Assembly (NCBI RefSeq): GCF_039941195.1
Contig: NZ_JBDVFA010000105.1
Span: 54,929-118,928 of the forward strand
Direction: 5' to 3'
DNA: 64,000 nucleotides
Origin: Aurantibacter_A sp039941195
GTDB lineage: Bacteria; Bacteroidota; Bacteroidia; Flavobacteriales; Flavobacteriaceae
Part shown: piece after piece, positions 37,299 through 46,269 of the stretch
Layout of the letters: each line of letters opens with the position of its first letter
Position numbering within the stretch: the stretch's first letter is position 1
Translations under genes and position numbers: made by a program
The notes under the pieces: generated by a model
Told to the model about the DNA's origin: nothing
Databases searched by the model: none
The model's input: the letters and a program-made list of their open reading frames with translations, nothing else

Positions 37299-38597
37299 CT
37301 ACAAAGTGGAATTTTTTGTGTCTTTAAACGAGGCTATTAATAAACCTGTAACGAAAATACTAAAACCTAATGTAGTCGGTTGACCCCATTGCCCATTCGG
37401 TAGAAGCAGTAGACAGAAACTTAATAATAACCACGGAAGTAGGTTATTTTGTTTTAATGCTTTAAGTGATGAAAATGCTAAATGAAGTCCCAAAACGACG
37501 CGAATAAATATCAGTGCTAAGCCTATCAATAAACCTGATTCACCAATTAATCTAGCCCATTCATCTTCTGCATAAATAAGCATGGTTTTTTCACCAGTCA
37601 TTAATTTTCCTCCGGCGTTCGTACCAATACCTAACCCATGTCCAAAGAAATGAGATTCGGATGTATAAGAGAAAGAATTTAACATGCCTCCCAGATAACG
37701 ATCTACTAAGGTACCGCTTACCCCTCCTTCGTATTTCGTAGCTCCTTCAAATCTGGAAGTAAAAGCTTCAATAGGTGTTTTTAGTAAGCTGGTGCTACTT
37801 AATGCCAGAAATATGAGAACTGCTCCAATACCACCAAGTAAAATTCGCGGGAGGTATTTAGAATTTCTACCTATAGCAAATAACATAAATAATAGGGCAA
37901 TAATAGTTTGGTACAATAATGTGCGGCTAATAGAAAAAGGAATAGCCGCAACAAGACCTATTGTTGCAAGTATCAATACGGTGCGGTTCACTAATTTATG
38001 GTTCAACCAAAAGTAAAAGATGAATGTAGTTAATAGGCCATAGAATTGCGTTAGACCAGAAATAAATGAGAAGGTGCCAGGGGGGCGGTAGTAACCCAAA
38101 GCGCCAGGAAATCCTGCTCCTCCTAAGTCTCCTCCAATTCCTCTATTTACCCAAGCACTCTGAGGACTATAAAATTGTAGAATCATTAATACGGTCATGG
38201 GTATTGCTATATATAATAAAGCATTACCTATTTTTAGTAAATCTCCCTTGTCAAATACATTGCCAATAACAAATATTAATGGGAAATACAACAGGATTAT
38301 ACGTGCGCCATAAATACATACAGCTACATTTCCATGCCCAAATAAAAAGGTTGTGCCCATAGCAATTATACCTAAAACAATTGCCAATATCAGATAACCA
38401 TTTACCTTTAAAAAGCCTTTTTTTAAAGCTAAGTATAAAAGTAGTAATACTAACGGGTCACGTATTAGCGCTAATGGACCAGCTAGATTTGGTAAAATCC
38501 ATTTTCGCAGCGCGCCTTCAAATAATAATAAGATAAGGTAAAGCCAAATACCTGATTTTAGTAATGATAGAGAATCTTTAGGTAAACTAAATGCCAT
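37299..38597 (-). CDS. O-antigen polymerase/ligase-like membrane protein (Wzy-like)
   Basis: A 432-aa protein with about eleven membrane helices and one large external loop (about 265-350) that contains SRFEGATKYEGG and HGLGIGTNAG. This is the layout of the O-antigen ligase/Wzy superfamily. In this locus, with Wzx-, Wzc- and Wza-like proteins present and no other candidate, it most probably polymerises the capsule repeat units in the periplasm. A ligase role cannot be excluded by sequence. Wzy proteins are poorly conserved, so the call rests on topology and context. Confidence 0.75.
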   Translation of the reverse strand: MAFSLPKDSLSLLKSGIWLYLILLLFEGALRKWILPNLAGPLALIRDPLVLLLLYLALKKGFLKVNGYLILAIVLGIIAMGTTFLFGHGNVAVCIYGARIILLYFPLIFVIGNVFDKGDLLKIGNALLYIAIPMTVLMILQFYSPQSAWVNRGIGGDLGGAGFPGALGYYRPPGTFSFISGLTQFYGLLTTFIFYFWLNHKLVNRTVLILATIGLVAAIPFSISRTLLYQTIIALLFMLFAIGRNSKYLPRILLGGIGAVLIFLALSSTSLLKTPIEAFTSRFEGATKYEGGVSGTLVDRYLGGMLNSFSYTSESHFFGHGLGIGTNAGGKLMTGEKTMLIYAEDEWARLIGESGLLIGLALIFIRVVLGLHLAFSSLKALKQNNLLPWLLLSFCLLLLPNGQWGQPTTLGFSIFVTGLLIASFKDTKNSTL

Positions 38598-38677
38598 ATC
38601 TATTTGGTGAATCTTATTAGCTGCAAAATTAATTATTTCAGTTGTACGTTCAATTAATCTTTTTTTGCTTTACTAAG

Positions 38678-39844
38678 TTAATGTGCTATATTTTTTAGTT
38701 GTTCAACAATGGTATTATAACTATATTTCTCGATGATTTCTTTAGAACTTTCAGCCCATGATAAAGACTCCTTATAAAGTACCTGCTCTAATTTTTCTGC
38801 CATTTCTTTAATATTACCAGTTTCAAAGGCATATCCATTCACCCCTTCTTTAATAACATCATGTGAAGAGCCAGTTAAGTCTGATAGTACAACGGGTAGA
38901 TTAAAGTTCATTGCTTCATTTACAGATAAACCCCATGTTTCTCCAACTGTTGAACACATTACAAATACATCGCTAACAGCATAATATTCCGCAATTTTTG
39001 TTTGATTAACAAAACCTGTAAGAATTACGTTTTTTACCTGATGCTTCTCAATAATTGCTTCGAGTTCTTCGCGTAGATTTCCTTCACCCACCAATATTAA
39101 AAAAGAGTCAGGTTTATTTAATGCTATAAATGCGAGTAGAAGATCTAGTGGTCTTTTTTTGTCAATATATTTACCTGAATAAAGTATAACTTTTGAAGTG
39201 TTAGGAATGCCAATTGTCTCTCTTAAATTTGCTTTTAAGGGGTTAAGACGCTTATAATCATTCGTGAATCTTTCATTATCTACAGAATATGGGCAGAAAA
39301 TCAACCGTTCACTCTTTATGCCATAACTTTCATAAAATAGTCGATTTTGATTTCCAATATATAGGTAATAATCTAGAAAAGGAAAGAGAATATATTTTAG
39401 ACCAAAACGCTTGATTTTTTGCTTAAAACCAGATTTTTTTTGTTCATGAACTAGTGGTGTTTCAACGCGTAAACACATAGTATGCCCCCTTAATTTTCCA
39501 AATATGATAACTAAAAAATGTGAAAAATAATTCCAACCATGTATTATAAATACGGATTTTGGTTCACGAAATAATTGCCCAATCATCCCAAAGTTAATTA
39601 GTCCAAAAAAGCCTTTATAGAGCGATGGTTTCCAAGAATAATTTTTAAAAAATTTAAAGTCGTAGCCCTGCAGTAATGGAATATCCCATTTGATATTAAC
39701 TCCGAATTCTTGGTCGAAACTCCCTTTTATAGTTTCGTCGGAGCAATACCATGCAGCTGTTTTTAGCCCAGCTTTATTCATATACTTATACAATGGAGCA
39801 AAGTATTGGATGGGATGAGAGTTTATAAAAATTATCTTTTTCAT
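38678..39844 (-). CDS. Family 4 glycosyltransferase
   Basis: A 388-aa GT-B glycosyltransferase. The N-terminus KKIIFINSHPIQYFAPLYKY is typical of a GT4 subgroup found in surface polysaccharide loci. The donor half shows VILYSGKYIDKKRPLDLLLA and VFVMCSTVGETWGLSVNEAM with LPVVLSDLTGS. It overlaps the GMC oxidoreductase stop by 4 bases and is probably translated together with it, which suggests that the sugar it adds may be the one altered by that enzyme. That link is inference. Confidence 0.88.
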   Translation of the reverse strand: MKKIIFINSHPIQYFAPLYKYMNKAGLKTAAWYCSDETIKGSFDQEFGVNIKWDIPLLQGYDFKFFKNYSWKPSLYKGFFGLINFGMIGQLFREPKSVFIIHGWNYFSHFLVIIFGKLRGHTMCLRVETPLVHEQKKSGFKQKIKRFGLKYILFPFLDYYLYIGNQNRLFYESYGIKSERLIFCPYSVDNERFTNDYKRLNPLKANLRETIGIPNTSKVILYSGKYIDKKRPLDLLLAFIALNKPDSFLILVGEGNLREELEAIIEKHQVKNVILTGFVNQTKIAEYYAVSDVFVMCSTVGETWGLSVNEAMNFNLPVVLSDLTGSSHDVIKEGVNGYAFETGNIKEMAEKLEQVLYKESLSWAESSKEIIEKYSYNTIVEQLKNIAH

Positions 39845-41448
39845 ATTTTATCCATTTTAGGATTTTTTACGATACCAGAACTACTTATGATGCATTCCGC
39901 TATTCGTATAGCCAAAGCTATTATGGTCATTGTTGGATTTGAAAAACTAGATGTTGGAAATACGGCTGAACTTGCAACATATAAATTATCGATACCGTAA
40001 ACTTTACAGTCAGAATCAACTACACCTGTTTTATGATCTAAAGACATGCGTAATCCACCTGCTTGATGATAACTGTCAGTCATCCATTCATGATTGTTTG
40101 TATTATGATTTAAAACCCAATTTTCAAGTTCCACTTTTGCAATACCGCTTTGTTCTATTTCTGAAGCCGTCAATTTTGCCATTTCAACAATGGTATTGCT
40201 TGTTAATTCTGAAATGTTCCAATTAAGTTTTATTCTTGGCATTCCTAGCGAATCTTTTTCATTACTAAGTGTGATACTATTTTCGGTACTCGGATTTTGT
40301 TCGCTATGAATCTCTAACCAAATCGGTCCTTCTTTTGGTGAAAAACCTCTATTTTTCAACTTCCATCTAAATAATATGTTTAAAAGGTTTATTGAATTAT
40401 ATGGATTGAATATGAGGTAAATTATAGTTTTAATTGGCAATTTTTTATTGCGCAACTTTGCAAAGACCTCTTTTGCAATAGTTAGTGTGTTTTTTGCTTG
40501 TACATCAAAAACAATTTGCGAAGAAGCGAATAACAGTTTTTTTTCATTAGCCCACTTTGGAGACATCCTTAATCGAGGAAAATACTTGAAACCATTTTTA
40601 TAGAAGGGATCAAAAATGGCGTGAAATTTAGTTCTCGATTCAGGGAAGATTTTCCCTACAACACAAGCTACGTGATCTTGAATATATAACCCAACAAGTC
40701 CATTTTGGTTTCCAATACCTGAAGAACTAAATTTCTTGGAATTTAGAAATAGTCTTACCGTTTCAAAAGCTCCGCCCGCTGAAATAAAATATTTGGCATT
40801 AACTACACCAACTTTATTGTTTAAAGTGCTAATAGATACAGCATTCACTTTTGTATGTTCAGCATTTGGAAGCAACTCCGTTACATTGGCATTTTTTAAA
40901 AGAATAATATTTTTTGATTTTTTAATCTTAGTACCGTGTTGTATAAATAGATTAGGTATTTTACACCATTTCGTAAATATAAAATCTAATTTTTCTGTAT
41001 TTAAGGTTGGCTCTTTTATTTTCCAATCTTTCCACGGCTTATAGGAGAAAGGAACAGAACTGTCAGTGCCTAAAATTTTTTCTGCTTTATCATAAAAGTT
41101 CTTAAGATCTTCAAATGTTAAAGGCCAACCACTCAAAGGAACATGCGGTCGTACACAAAAATCTTCTTTCATAAATGGAAAAACTTGTCCGCCCCACTTT
41201 GTGGTAGTGCCTCCAATAATCCTTTCACGTCCCTCGTGAATTCCTCCATGAAATTTACCTACTAATTCAGCTTTATGTAAGTCAGCTGCCTCCTGGTTAA
41301 AAAACTCATTTCCACCTTCTAAAACGATAACGTTAAGTCCAGAATTAATAAAGGACAAGCTACTTGCAAAGCCCGCCGCACCTGATCCAATAATGCAAAT
41401 ATCTGCCGTGAACTCTGAGTCAAGACTAGTTGAAAAATCTATGAGCAT
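39841..41448 (-). CDS. GMC-family FAD-dependent oxidoreductase
   Basis: A 535-aa flavoenzyme. The N-terminal Rossmann motif is IIGSGAAGFASSLSF (about 19-33), followed by GGTTKWGG. The C-terminal half ends in the GMC pattern: HQAGGLRMS, then GVVDSDCKVYGIDNLYVASS and FPTSSFSNPTMTIIALAIR. GMC enzymes oxidise alcohols or sugars with FAD. In this locus it may oxidise a sugar of the repeat unit or its precursor; the substrate is unknown. It overlaps the downstream glycosyltransferase by 4 bases. A broken aldo/keto-reductase-like frame ends 34 bases before its start. Confidence 0.85.
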   Translation of the reverse strand: MLIDFSTSLDSEFTADICIIGSGAAGFASSLSFINSGLNVIVLEGGNEFFNQEAADLHKAELVGKFHGGIHEGRERIIGGTTTKWGGQVFPFMKEDFCVRPHVPLSGWPLTFEDLKNFYDKAEKILGTDSSVPFSYKPWKDWKIKEPTLNTEKLDFIFTKWCKIPNLFIQHGTKIKKSKNIILLKNANVTELLPNAEHTKVNAVSISTLNNKVGVVNAKYFISAGGAFETVRLFLNSKKFSSSGIGNQNGLVGLYIQDHVACVVGKIFPESRTKFHAIFDPFYKNGFKYFPRLRMSPKWANEKKLLFASSQIVFDVQAKNTLTIAKEVFAKLRNKKLPIKTIIYLIFNPYNSINLLNILFRWKLKNRGFSPKEGPIWLEIHSEQNPSTENSITLSNEKDSLGMPRIKLNWNISELTSNTIVEMAKLTASEIEQSGIAKVELENWVLNHNTNNHEWMTDSYHQAGGLRMSLDHKTGVVDSDCKVYGIDNLYVASSAVFPTSSFSNPTMTIIALAIRIAECIISSSGIVKNPKMDKI

Positions 41449-41482
41449 AAGTGATACTAATTATAACAAGTTGGTTTCTTAG

Positions 41483-41695
41483 TTATCCGTAACTAGGTGT
41501 ACCATTAAAATGAGTCATACCGTTTTTCCTAGCGGTACGAAGTAATCTTTCCTTATGTATATAATTTTTACTACCTCCGATAATTGACTGTCCAAAGCTT
41601 TGAGCTGAAACTCTTTCAGTCAATTTTATCACAGATTTTTTTATGTTAATTATCGGGGGAGCTAAAACTAAATCAAAAAGAATTAGAAATTTTAT
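41483..41695 (-). pseudogene. Remnant of an aldo/keto-reductase-like gene (N-terminal fragment)
   Basis: On the minus strand 70 codons are open and code-like but have no ATG. The stop is TAA at 41483-41485 and another stop lies directly upstream at 41696-41698. The translated end reads KERLLRTARKNG then MTHFNGTPSYG. This resembles the N-terminal part of aldo/keto reductases, where G[IV]THFDTAP.YG carries the catalytic Asp and Tyr. Here the Asp is replaced by Asn and the frame stops at the YG. The remaining roughly 230 residues are absent, because the GMC oxidoreductase starts 34 bases later. The call depends on this short motif and the position, so it is moderately sure. Confidence 0.5.
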
Positions 41696-41761
41696 TTATA
41701 TAGATTTAATACAATTGATTACAATATAATGTTATACTATAAATTGTGGATTATTATGTAT

Positions 41762-43012
41762 TTACGGTGTTAATTCTTTAATCGCGCTAACGATTTTACT
41801 ACCATAACTAGCCCATGTATATTCAATTGCCTTTTGCTGAGCCAAATTTGACATTTGAGGCAAGCGTTCACTATTCTCTAGAAACCAATTAATTTTATCA
41901 GCAATAATTTCGGGAGATCGTATAGGTACTAAAAAACCAGTTTTTTCCTCTTCAATTAAATCATCTCCTCCAGTATTTGGGGTGATAATTAAGGGAAGTC
42001 CTTGACTCATAGCTTCTTGCATTACTAAGGCACGTCCTTCAATAATCGAGGGCAAACAAAATACATCACAAGTGCGCATCAGTTCCAATACTTCAGCATG
42101 TGGCCTTCCTGGTTCATAAACGAAATCTGGACATTGATCACGATAAAACTTCATCGGTGCCAATAATGATCCTAAAACAACCAATTCTACTTGAGGATTG
42201 TTTAGTATTTTGATTGCAGCAAACAAATCGCCAAGCCCTTTCCGCTGACTCATAGATCCCACGAAAAGTACTCGTAATTTGTTTTCTTTTTTATTATGGG
42301 CAGCATTTGTTTTTAGGATAGGTAAATTTTCTGGGGTACCGAATGGAGAAATTAAAATCTTCTCTCTTGGCACCCAATTTGGCACAGAATCTTTAACAAA
42401 TTGGGATGGTACCACCGTTAAATCGGCTAGTTCAATTTCTTCAGCTTTGCGCTTTAATTTATCTTCTGGATCGTCTATTCCTCCTTTCAGTGTGATAGCC
42501 CATTCTGGGTAACGTTCTGCTTCTTCTTGCTGAAATTTCCTTGCATGTTCCCAATAGGCTATAGGTAAATCGTAAACACACTTTAAACCCAGAGTTTTAG
42601 CCTTTTTAAAAGTTTTTAAGGCGATATCTTCATAGGCATAAACCGACCCAATATTTTCTTTGGTTAAAATAGTTTCTAATTTATTTGAAATTGATTTATC
42701 AAAATTTTGATTTATATATTGGATAAGCTCATAATCTTTACCTCTTAATCCAAATTGGTTTAATAGCTTACGACCTATCTCAACAGTTTGATAAACCGAT
42801 GTTTCAATTTTATCAGCATCAATAGGAAAGGTTCGTCTCAAAAGTTCTGATTTTACAGAATTGGGCATTAGTTTTAACCATGGTGCATCAGGTTTTGTTG
42901 CCATTAAAGTATAATACTTTCCTAAAATACCCGCATTTTCTAAAGAAGGTAAAAGGCCTCTAACAAAAGTGTTGCCATACGGTTGTGATATCAATACTTT
43001 TTTTTGATTCAT
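41762..43012 (-). CDS. Family 4 glycosyltransferase
   Basis: A 416-aa GT-B glycosyltransferase. It begins MNQKKVLISQPYGNTFVRGLL and has donor-site segments LRVLFVGSMSQRKGLGDLFAA and VFCLPSIIEGRALVMQEAMS with PLIITPNTGGDD. The family assignment is clear but the sugar is not. It is separated from the oxidoreductase remnant by 66 bases, and from the next upstream glycosyltransferase by 69 bases, so it is still probably in the same long transcript. Confidence 0.87.
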   Translation of the reverse strand: MNQKKVLISQPYGNTFVRGLLPSLENAGILGKYYTLMATKPDAPWLKLMPNSVKSELLRRTFPIDADKIETSVYQTVEIGRKLLNQFGLRGKDYELIQYINQNFDKSISNKLETILTKENIGSVYAYEDIALKTFKKAKTLGLKCVYDLPIAYWEHARKFQQEEAERYPEWAITLKGGIDDPEDKLKRKAEEIELADLTVVPSQFVKDSVPNWVPREKILISPFGTPENLPILKTNAAHNKKENKLRVLFVGSMSQRKGLGDLFAAIKILNNPQVELVVLGSLLAPMKFYRDQCPDFVYEPGRPHAEVLELMRTCDVFCLPSIIEGRALVMQEAMSQGLPLIITPNTGGDDLIEEEKTGFLVPIRSPEIIADKINWFLENSERLPQMSNLAQQKAIEYTWASYGSKIVSAIKELTP

Positions 43013-43081
43013 AGGAAAAGGCCTTTATTGGTATGGGTTGAAATGATTATTTAGCGTTTGAAAGTTTTAAAAGATAAAACT

Positions 43082-44107
43082 TTAATGTGCTTTCATTACA
43101 GCTTCAAAAAGCGAGATATATTGCGCTGAAATTTCTTTAGAACTATGTATTTTAATTTGTGCTGGCATCTCTTGTTTTAACTTTGCTGTCAAAGGTATAT
43201 TTGTGAGAAGCATACTCATTTTATTCGCTAAATCATCAACATTGTTACGAGAGAAGGTAAGACCTCCGTTTCCAATAGCAAAAGGTAATCCACCACCATC
43301 AGAAACAATGGGTATACAACCGCATGCCATTCCTTCTAACGCCACAATTCCAAAAGGCTCTTTCCACCGTGATGGCACCAAAAGTGACTTATGTTGATTC
43401 AAACATTCGGCAAGCTCACTGCCTTGTAATGAACCTTTAAATGTAACTAAGTGATTTAAGTCATAATCAGTCACCATTTTTTTAAGATTATTCATTTCGA
43501 GTCCATCACCCACTATAGTTAAAAAGATATCTCTTTCTTTGAAATCATATGCTACTTTTTTAAATGCCTGAATTGCCAAATCTGCACCTTTATCGGAGAC
43601 TAATCTTCCCAAGAATACAAAATCTAGATTTTTATCTATTTGTGGCATAATTTTAAATACATCTTCTTGATATGGATTTCGTATAATTTGAGCATCAGGC
43701 CAGCAATCATCTTTAATCATTTTACTACAAGCGACTACTTTTCTCGCACTGCCCAACCATTTCCTTTTAATTTTCCACTGATAATTTGCTTCGTTAGTTT
43801 GAGAGCCTAACCAGGTTTGAAGACCAATTACGACAGGTTTTCTGAATAGTAATCTTGGCCAACCAAGACGTATGCAGATATTATTTTCAAAAACCATATC
43901 TGCCCATACATGTTCTTTAATAAGCGTTAAAAAACTCGGATTTCTTACAACTTCGAACCTAAATTTTGTTTTCTCGGGATCTAGTGACCATGTCATAACA
44001 CGAACTTCATGCCCTGAATCTGTTAAAGCCTCTGCAAGAATATTCGAGATCAATTCAATACCGCCTATCGATGGATGAAAATAATGTGATAAAAGTAAAA
44101 TTTTCAA
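43082..44107 (-). CDS. Family 4 glycosyltransferase
   Basis: A 341-aa GT-B glycosyltransferase starting MKILLLSHYFHPSIGGIE. The donor half shows LDFVFLGRLVSDKGADLAI and SLLVPSRWKEPFGIVALEGM with GCIPIVSDGGGLP. All GT4 elements are present, in a slightly short version of the family. It sits in a run of three glycosyltransferases (41762-45266), each separated by 34-69 bases. The sugar and linkage are unknown. Confidence 0.88.
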   Translation of the reverse strand: MKILLLSHYFHPSIGGIELISNILAEALTDSGHEVRVMTWSLDPEKTKFRFEVVRNPSFLTLIKEHVWADMVFENNICIRLGWPRLLFRKPVVIGLQTWLGSQTNEANYQWKIKRKWLGSARKVVACSKMIKDDCWPDAQIIRNPYQEDVFKIMPQIDKNLDFVFLGRLVSDKGADLAIQAFKKVAYDFKERDIFLTIVGDGLEMNNLKKMVTDYDLNHLVTFKGSLQGSELAECLNQHKSLLVPSRWKEPFGIVALEGMACGCIPIVSDGGGLPFAIGNGGLTFSRNNVDDLANKMSMLLTNIPLTAKLKQEMPAQIKIHSSKEISAQYISLFEAVMKAH

Positions 44108-44141
44108 TTTATGTTTTTTTATGTTTTAATTAATCCTATAA

Positions 44142-45266
44142 TCAGTTGCACTTTAAATCATCCAATAGTTTACTAGCGACTTGATTCAGCGTTTGAATAT
44201 CTGTTTGTGTCATTTGTAAATTTAAAAGACTATTTTCCAATTGGCCCTCAACAAATTGTACAGTACCCGAAAGGGGTTCGTGTTTAAATGCTGCATTAGG
44301 AGTCCAATTATGCGAAACACTAATGATTGGAGTTTTATGTAGTAGCATGGCAGAAGCAGTTCCACTCTTTTCTAATAGTGCAATAGGTGTTGTACTCAAA
44401 GCGATGTCTGCGTTTGTTAAAATTTTTGATATTTGTGCGGGATTCTGTTCGCCTAAAACTTGATATTTTAGATTATATGATTCCCATATATTCACCCATT
44501 TTTTTTGGTTGGAACCCGATCTACCAACAATTGTTAATACAACCTCTTTGCCCATTTTTTTTGCATATTCCGATAATTCTTTGGTAAAGGCTTCAAATTT
44601 TGAGGCTGGTGCTATCCCACCAAAAACCACAAACTTGAGTTGGTTGTTAGGTGTTGATTGCTTAACAGGTTTTGTAACAGGAATGTTAGAAAATAAAGGC
44701 AATAAATTTGGTTCTTCGACTAGATTGGTAAGTAGAAATTGGTAATATTTAGTATGCGTATGGATACAGTCTGGCTTTAAATTTCGATGTATTTCTTTAA
44801 AAATAAACTTTTGAAAATAACCTATAATTTTGTTTTTGGTTATACATTCTCTGTTAATTCCCAACCACAATTCGTGAAACATCACATGACATTTTCTTCC
44901 ATGTCCAAGTTTTTTTAATTGTTTAGATAAAGAAAAAGGTAATCCCTTCGGATGAAAAGAAAATGGTACAAATTGAAGACTGAGCCAATGAGGATTTAGT
45001 TTTGAAATCCATTCATCAGCTAGCAGAAAACGTTCGGCTTGCGATAATAAAGAACTAAGTCTATAGACTTGTATATCAATTTTATCATCTTTTTGAATAT
45101 CTAATTTGGAAAAATTGCAGAAACCATCATTGAGAGAAATAATAGTTGCTCTATGCCCTTGTCGTATTATTTCACCCGCCAAGCGTCTCGTATAGTCACC
45201 AACCCCATCGCGTCCAGGTTCAAGGCTACCACATAAAAATACTATATTTTGTTTATTACTCACCAT
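44142..45266 (-). CDS. GT-B glycosyltransferase-like protein
   Basis: A 374-aa protein with a GT-B start (IVFLCGSLEPGRDGVGDYTRR, seen as residues about 8-28). It has a donor-like segment VVFGGIAPASKFEAFTKEL and ILTNADIALSTTPIALLEK with GTASAMLL. The usual EGFG..-type E-x7-E block is degenerate, so it is a divergent member and less certain than its neighbours. Its place within the run of glycosyltransferases supports the role. It lies 46 bases downstream of the SGNH-like gene. Confidence 0.7.
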   Translation of the reverse strand: MVSNKQNIVFLCGSLEPGRDGVGDYTRRLAGEIIRQGHRATIISLNDGFCNFSKLDIQKDDKIDIQVYRLSSLLSQAERFLLADEWISKLNPHWLSLQFVPFSFHPKGLPFSLSKQLKKLGHGRKCHVMFHELWLGINRECITKNKIIGYFQKFIFKEIHRNLKPDCIHTHTKYYQFLLTNLVEEPNLLPLFSNIPVTKPVKQSTPNNQLKFVVFGGIAPASKFEAFTKELSEYAKKMGKEVVLTIVGRSGSNQKKWVNIWESYNLKYQVLGEQNPAQISKILTNADIALSTTPIALLEKSGTASAMLLHKTPIISVSHNWTPNAAFKHEPLSGTVQFVEGQLENSLLNLQMTQTDIQTLNQVASKLLDDLKCN

Positions 45267-45312
45267 TAATTCTATTTTCCTTTAAGATCTTTAATAATTG
45301 AAAGAACTATAT

Positions 45313-46269
45313 TTATTGTACGGAATGGCCTAATACGGTTATTGCACTTTCATGCTCTTTAGCTTTTAACATGTCGATTAATTCATTTGTAAACACTACT
45401 GCCCCATTGACCAATAAATGGCGTTCATCAAAAAAATAAGATTTATCATGGTACACATCATTTAAAGTATCATGGACAAAGAGTGATACCTCAGAATGGG
45501 TCAATTGTCTTATTCTATTCTCAAATTGGCGGTTATGACTTTTATAATTTGGTGGGAAGATCAAATGCAATGCAATACTGTTATCCAAACAAAGCCTTTG
45601 AAAATTCGTAAATGATTTAATTTTAGCTAAGGATTCATTATCCTTATTATAAGTTTGGGCGGCATTGTCATAGTTAAACGCTGCATCTTTACTCTGAAAC
45701 GAAATGGGCATAGAACCATTACTTCTAATAGAATCCCAAATGGAATACTTCTTTTCCGTAATATTAAAATTTACTTGGTTTATCCGAGAGAGAATTAAAA
45801 AACGGGATAAGAAATTCTTTTCTCTTCTTTTTATCATTTCATTATTAATTGACTCATATTTAGCCAATGGGTATAGGCGATCAAATCTAAAATTGATAAA
45901 GTCGTTTGGCATTAATTGAATTGGGTCGTCTAGGGTTAGAATAATAGCTTTAGGCTTTTTATTATTGGCTAATAGTGTTTGTAATAAAAACTCTTGAAAC
46001 GCTATGTCAGATCCGGGATAGGATAGGTTGAATGAAGATAAATGCAAGGAATCTTCGATTTGTTTGGCTATAATATTCCTCGCTCCCCGAGAAGAACCCA
46101 AAATAATAATTTCCTTATTTATTTCACCATTTACCAATTTTTCCAATCGTTTGTCACTTTCAAGATGAGGTGAGATAAAAAGAAAAGCATAAAATATCTT
46201 ATCGAAAACAAAAAAGGCAATTGCAAAAAATATTATTTTTTTTATAAACCCAGACATTTTCAAATGCAT
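45313..46269 (-). CDS. SGNH/DltD-like membrane-anchored protein, partner of MBOAT
   Basis: A 318-aa protein with one N-terminal membrane anchor (FIKKIIFFAIAFFVFDKIFY) and an extracytoplasmic SGNH-like domain. Block I is EIIILGSSRGARNI and the catalytic-like Asp-His pair is in FFDERHLLVNGA near the C-terminus. The start is set at ATG 46269, whose A is the last base of the MBOAT stop (TAATG), indicating coupled translation. The open frame extends upstream inside the MBOAT gene, which is rejected. With the MBOAT protein it would transfer acyl groups to the polysaccharide, as in alginate (AlgI/AlgJ/AlgX) or DltB/DltD systems. Confidence 0.75.
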   Translation of the reverse strand: MHLKMSGFIKKIIFFAIAFFVFDKIFYAFLFISPHLESDKRLEKLVNGEINKEIIILGSSRGARNIIAKQIEDSLHLSSFNLSYPGSDIAFQEFLLQTLLANNKKPKAIILTLDDPIQLMPNDFINFRFDRLYPLAKYESINNEMIKRREKNFLSRFLILSRINQVNFNITEKKYSIWDSIRSNGSMPISFQSKDAAFNYDNAAQTYNKDNESLAKIKSFTNFQRLCLDNSIALHLIFPPNYKSHNRQFENRIRQLTHSEVSLFVHDTLNDVYHDKSYFFDERHLLVNGAVVFTNELIDMLKAKEHESAITVLGHSVQ

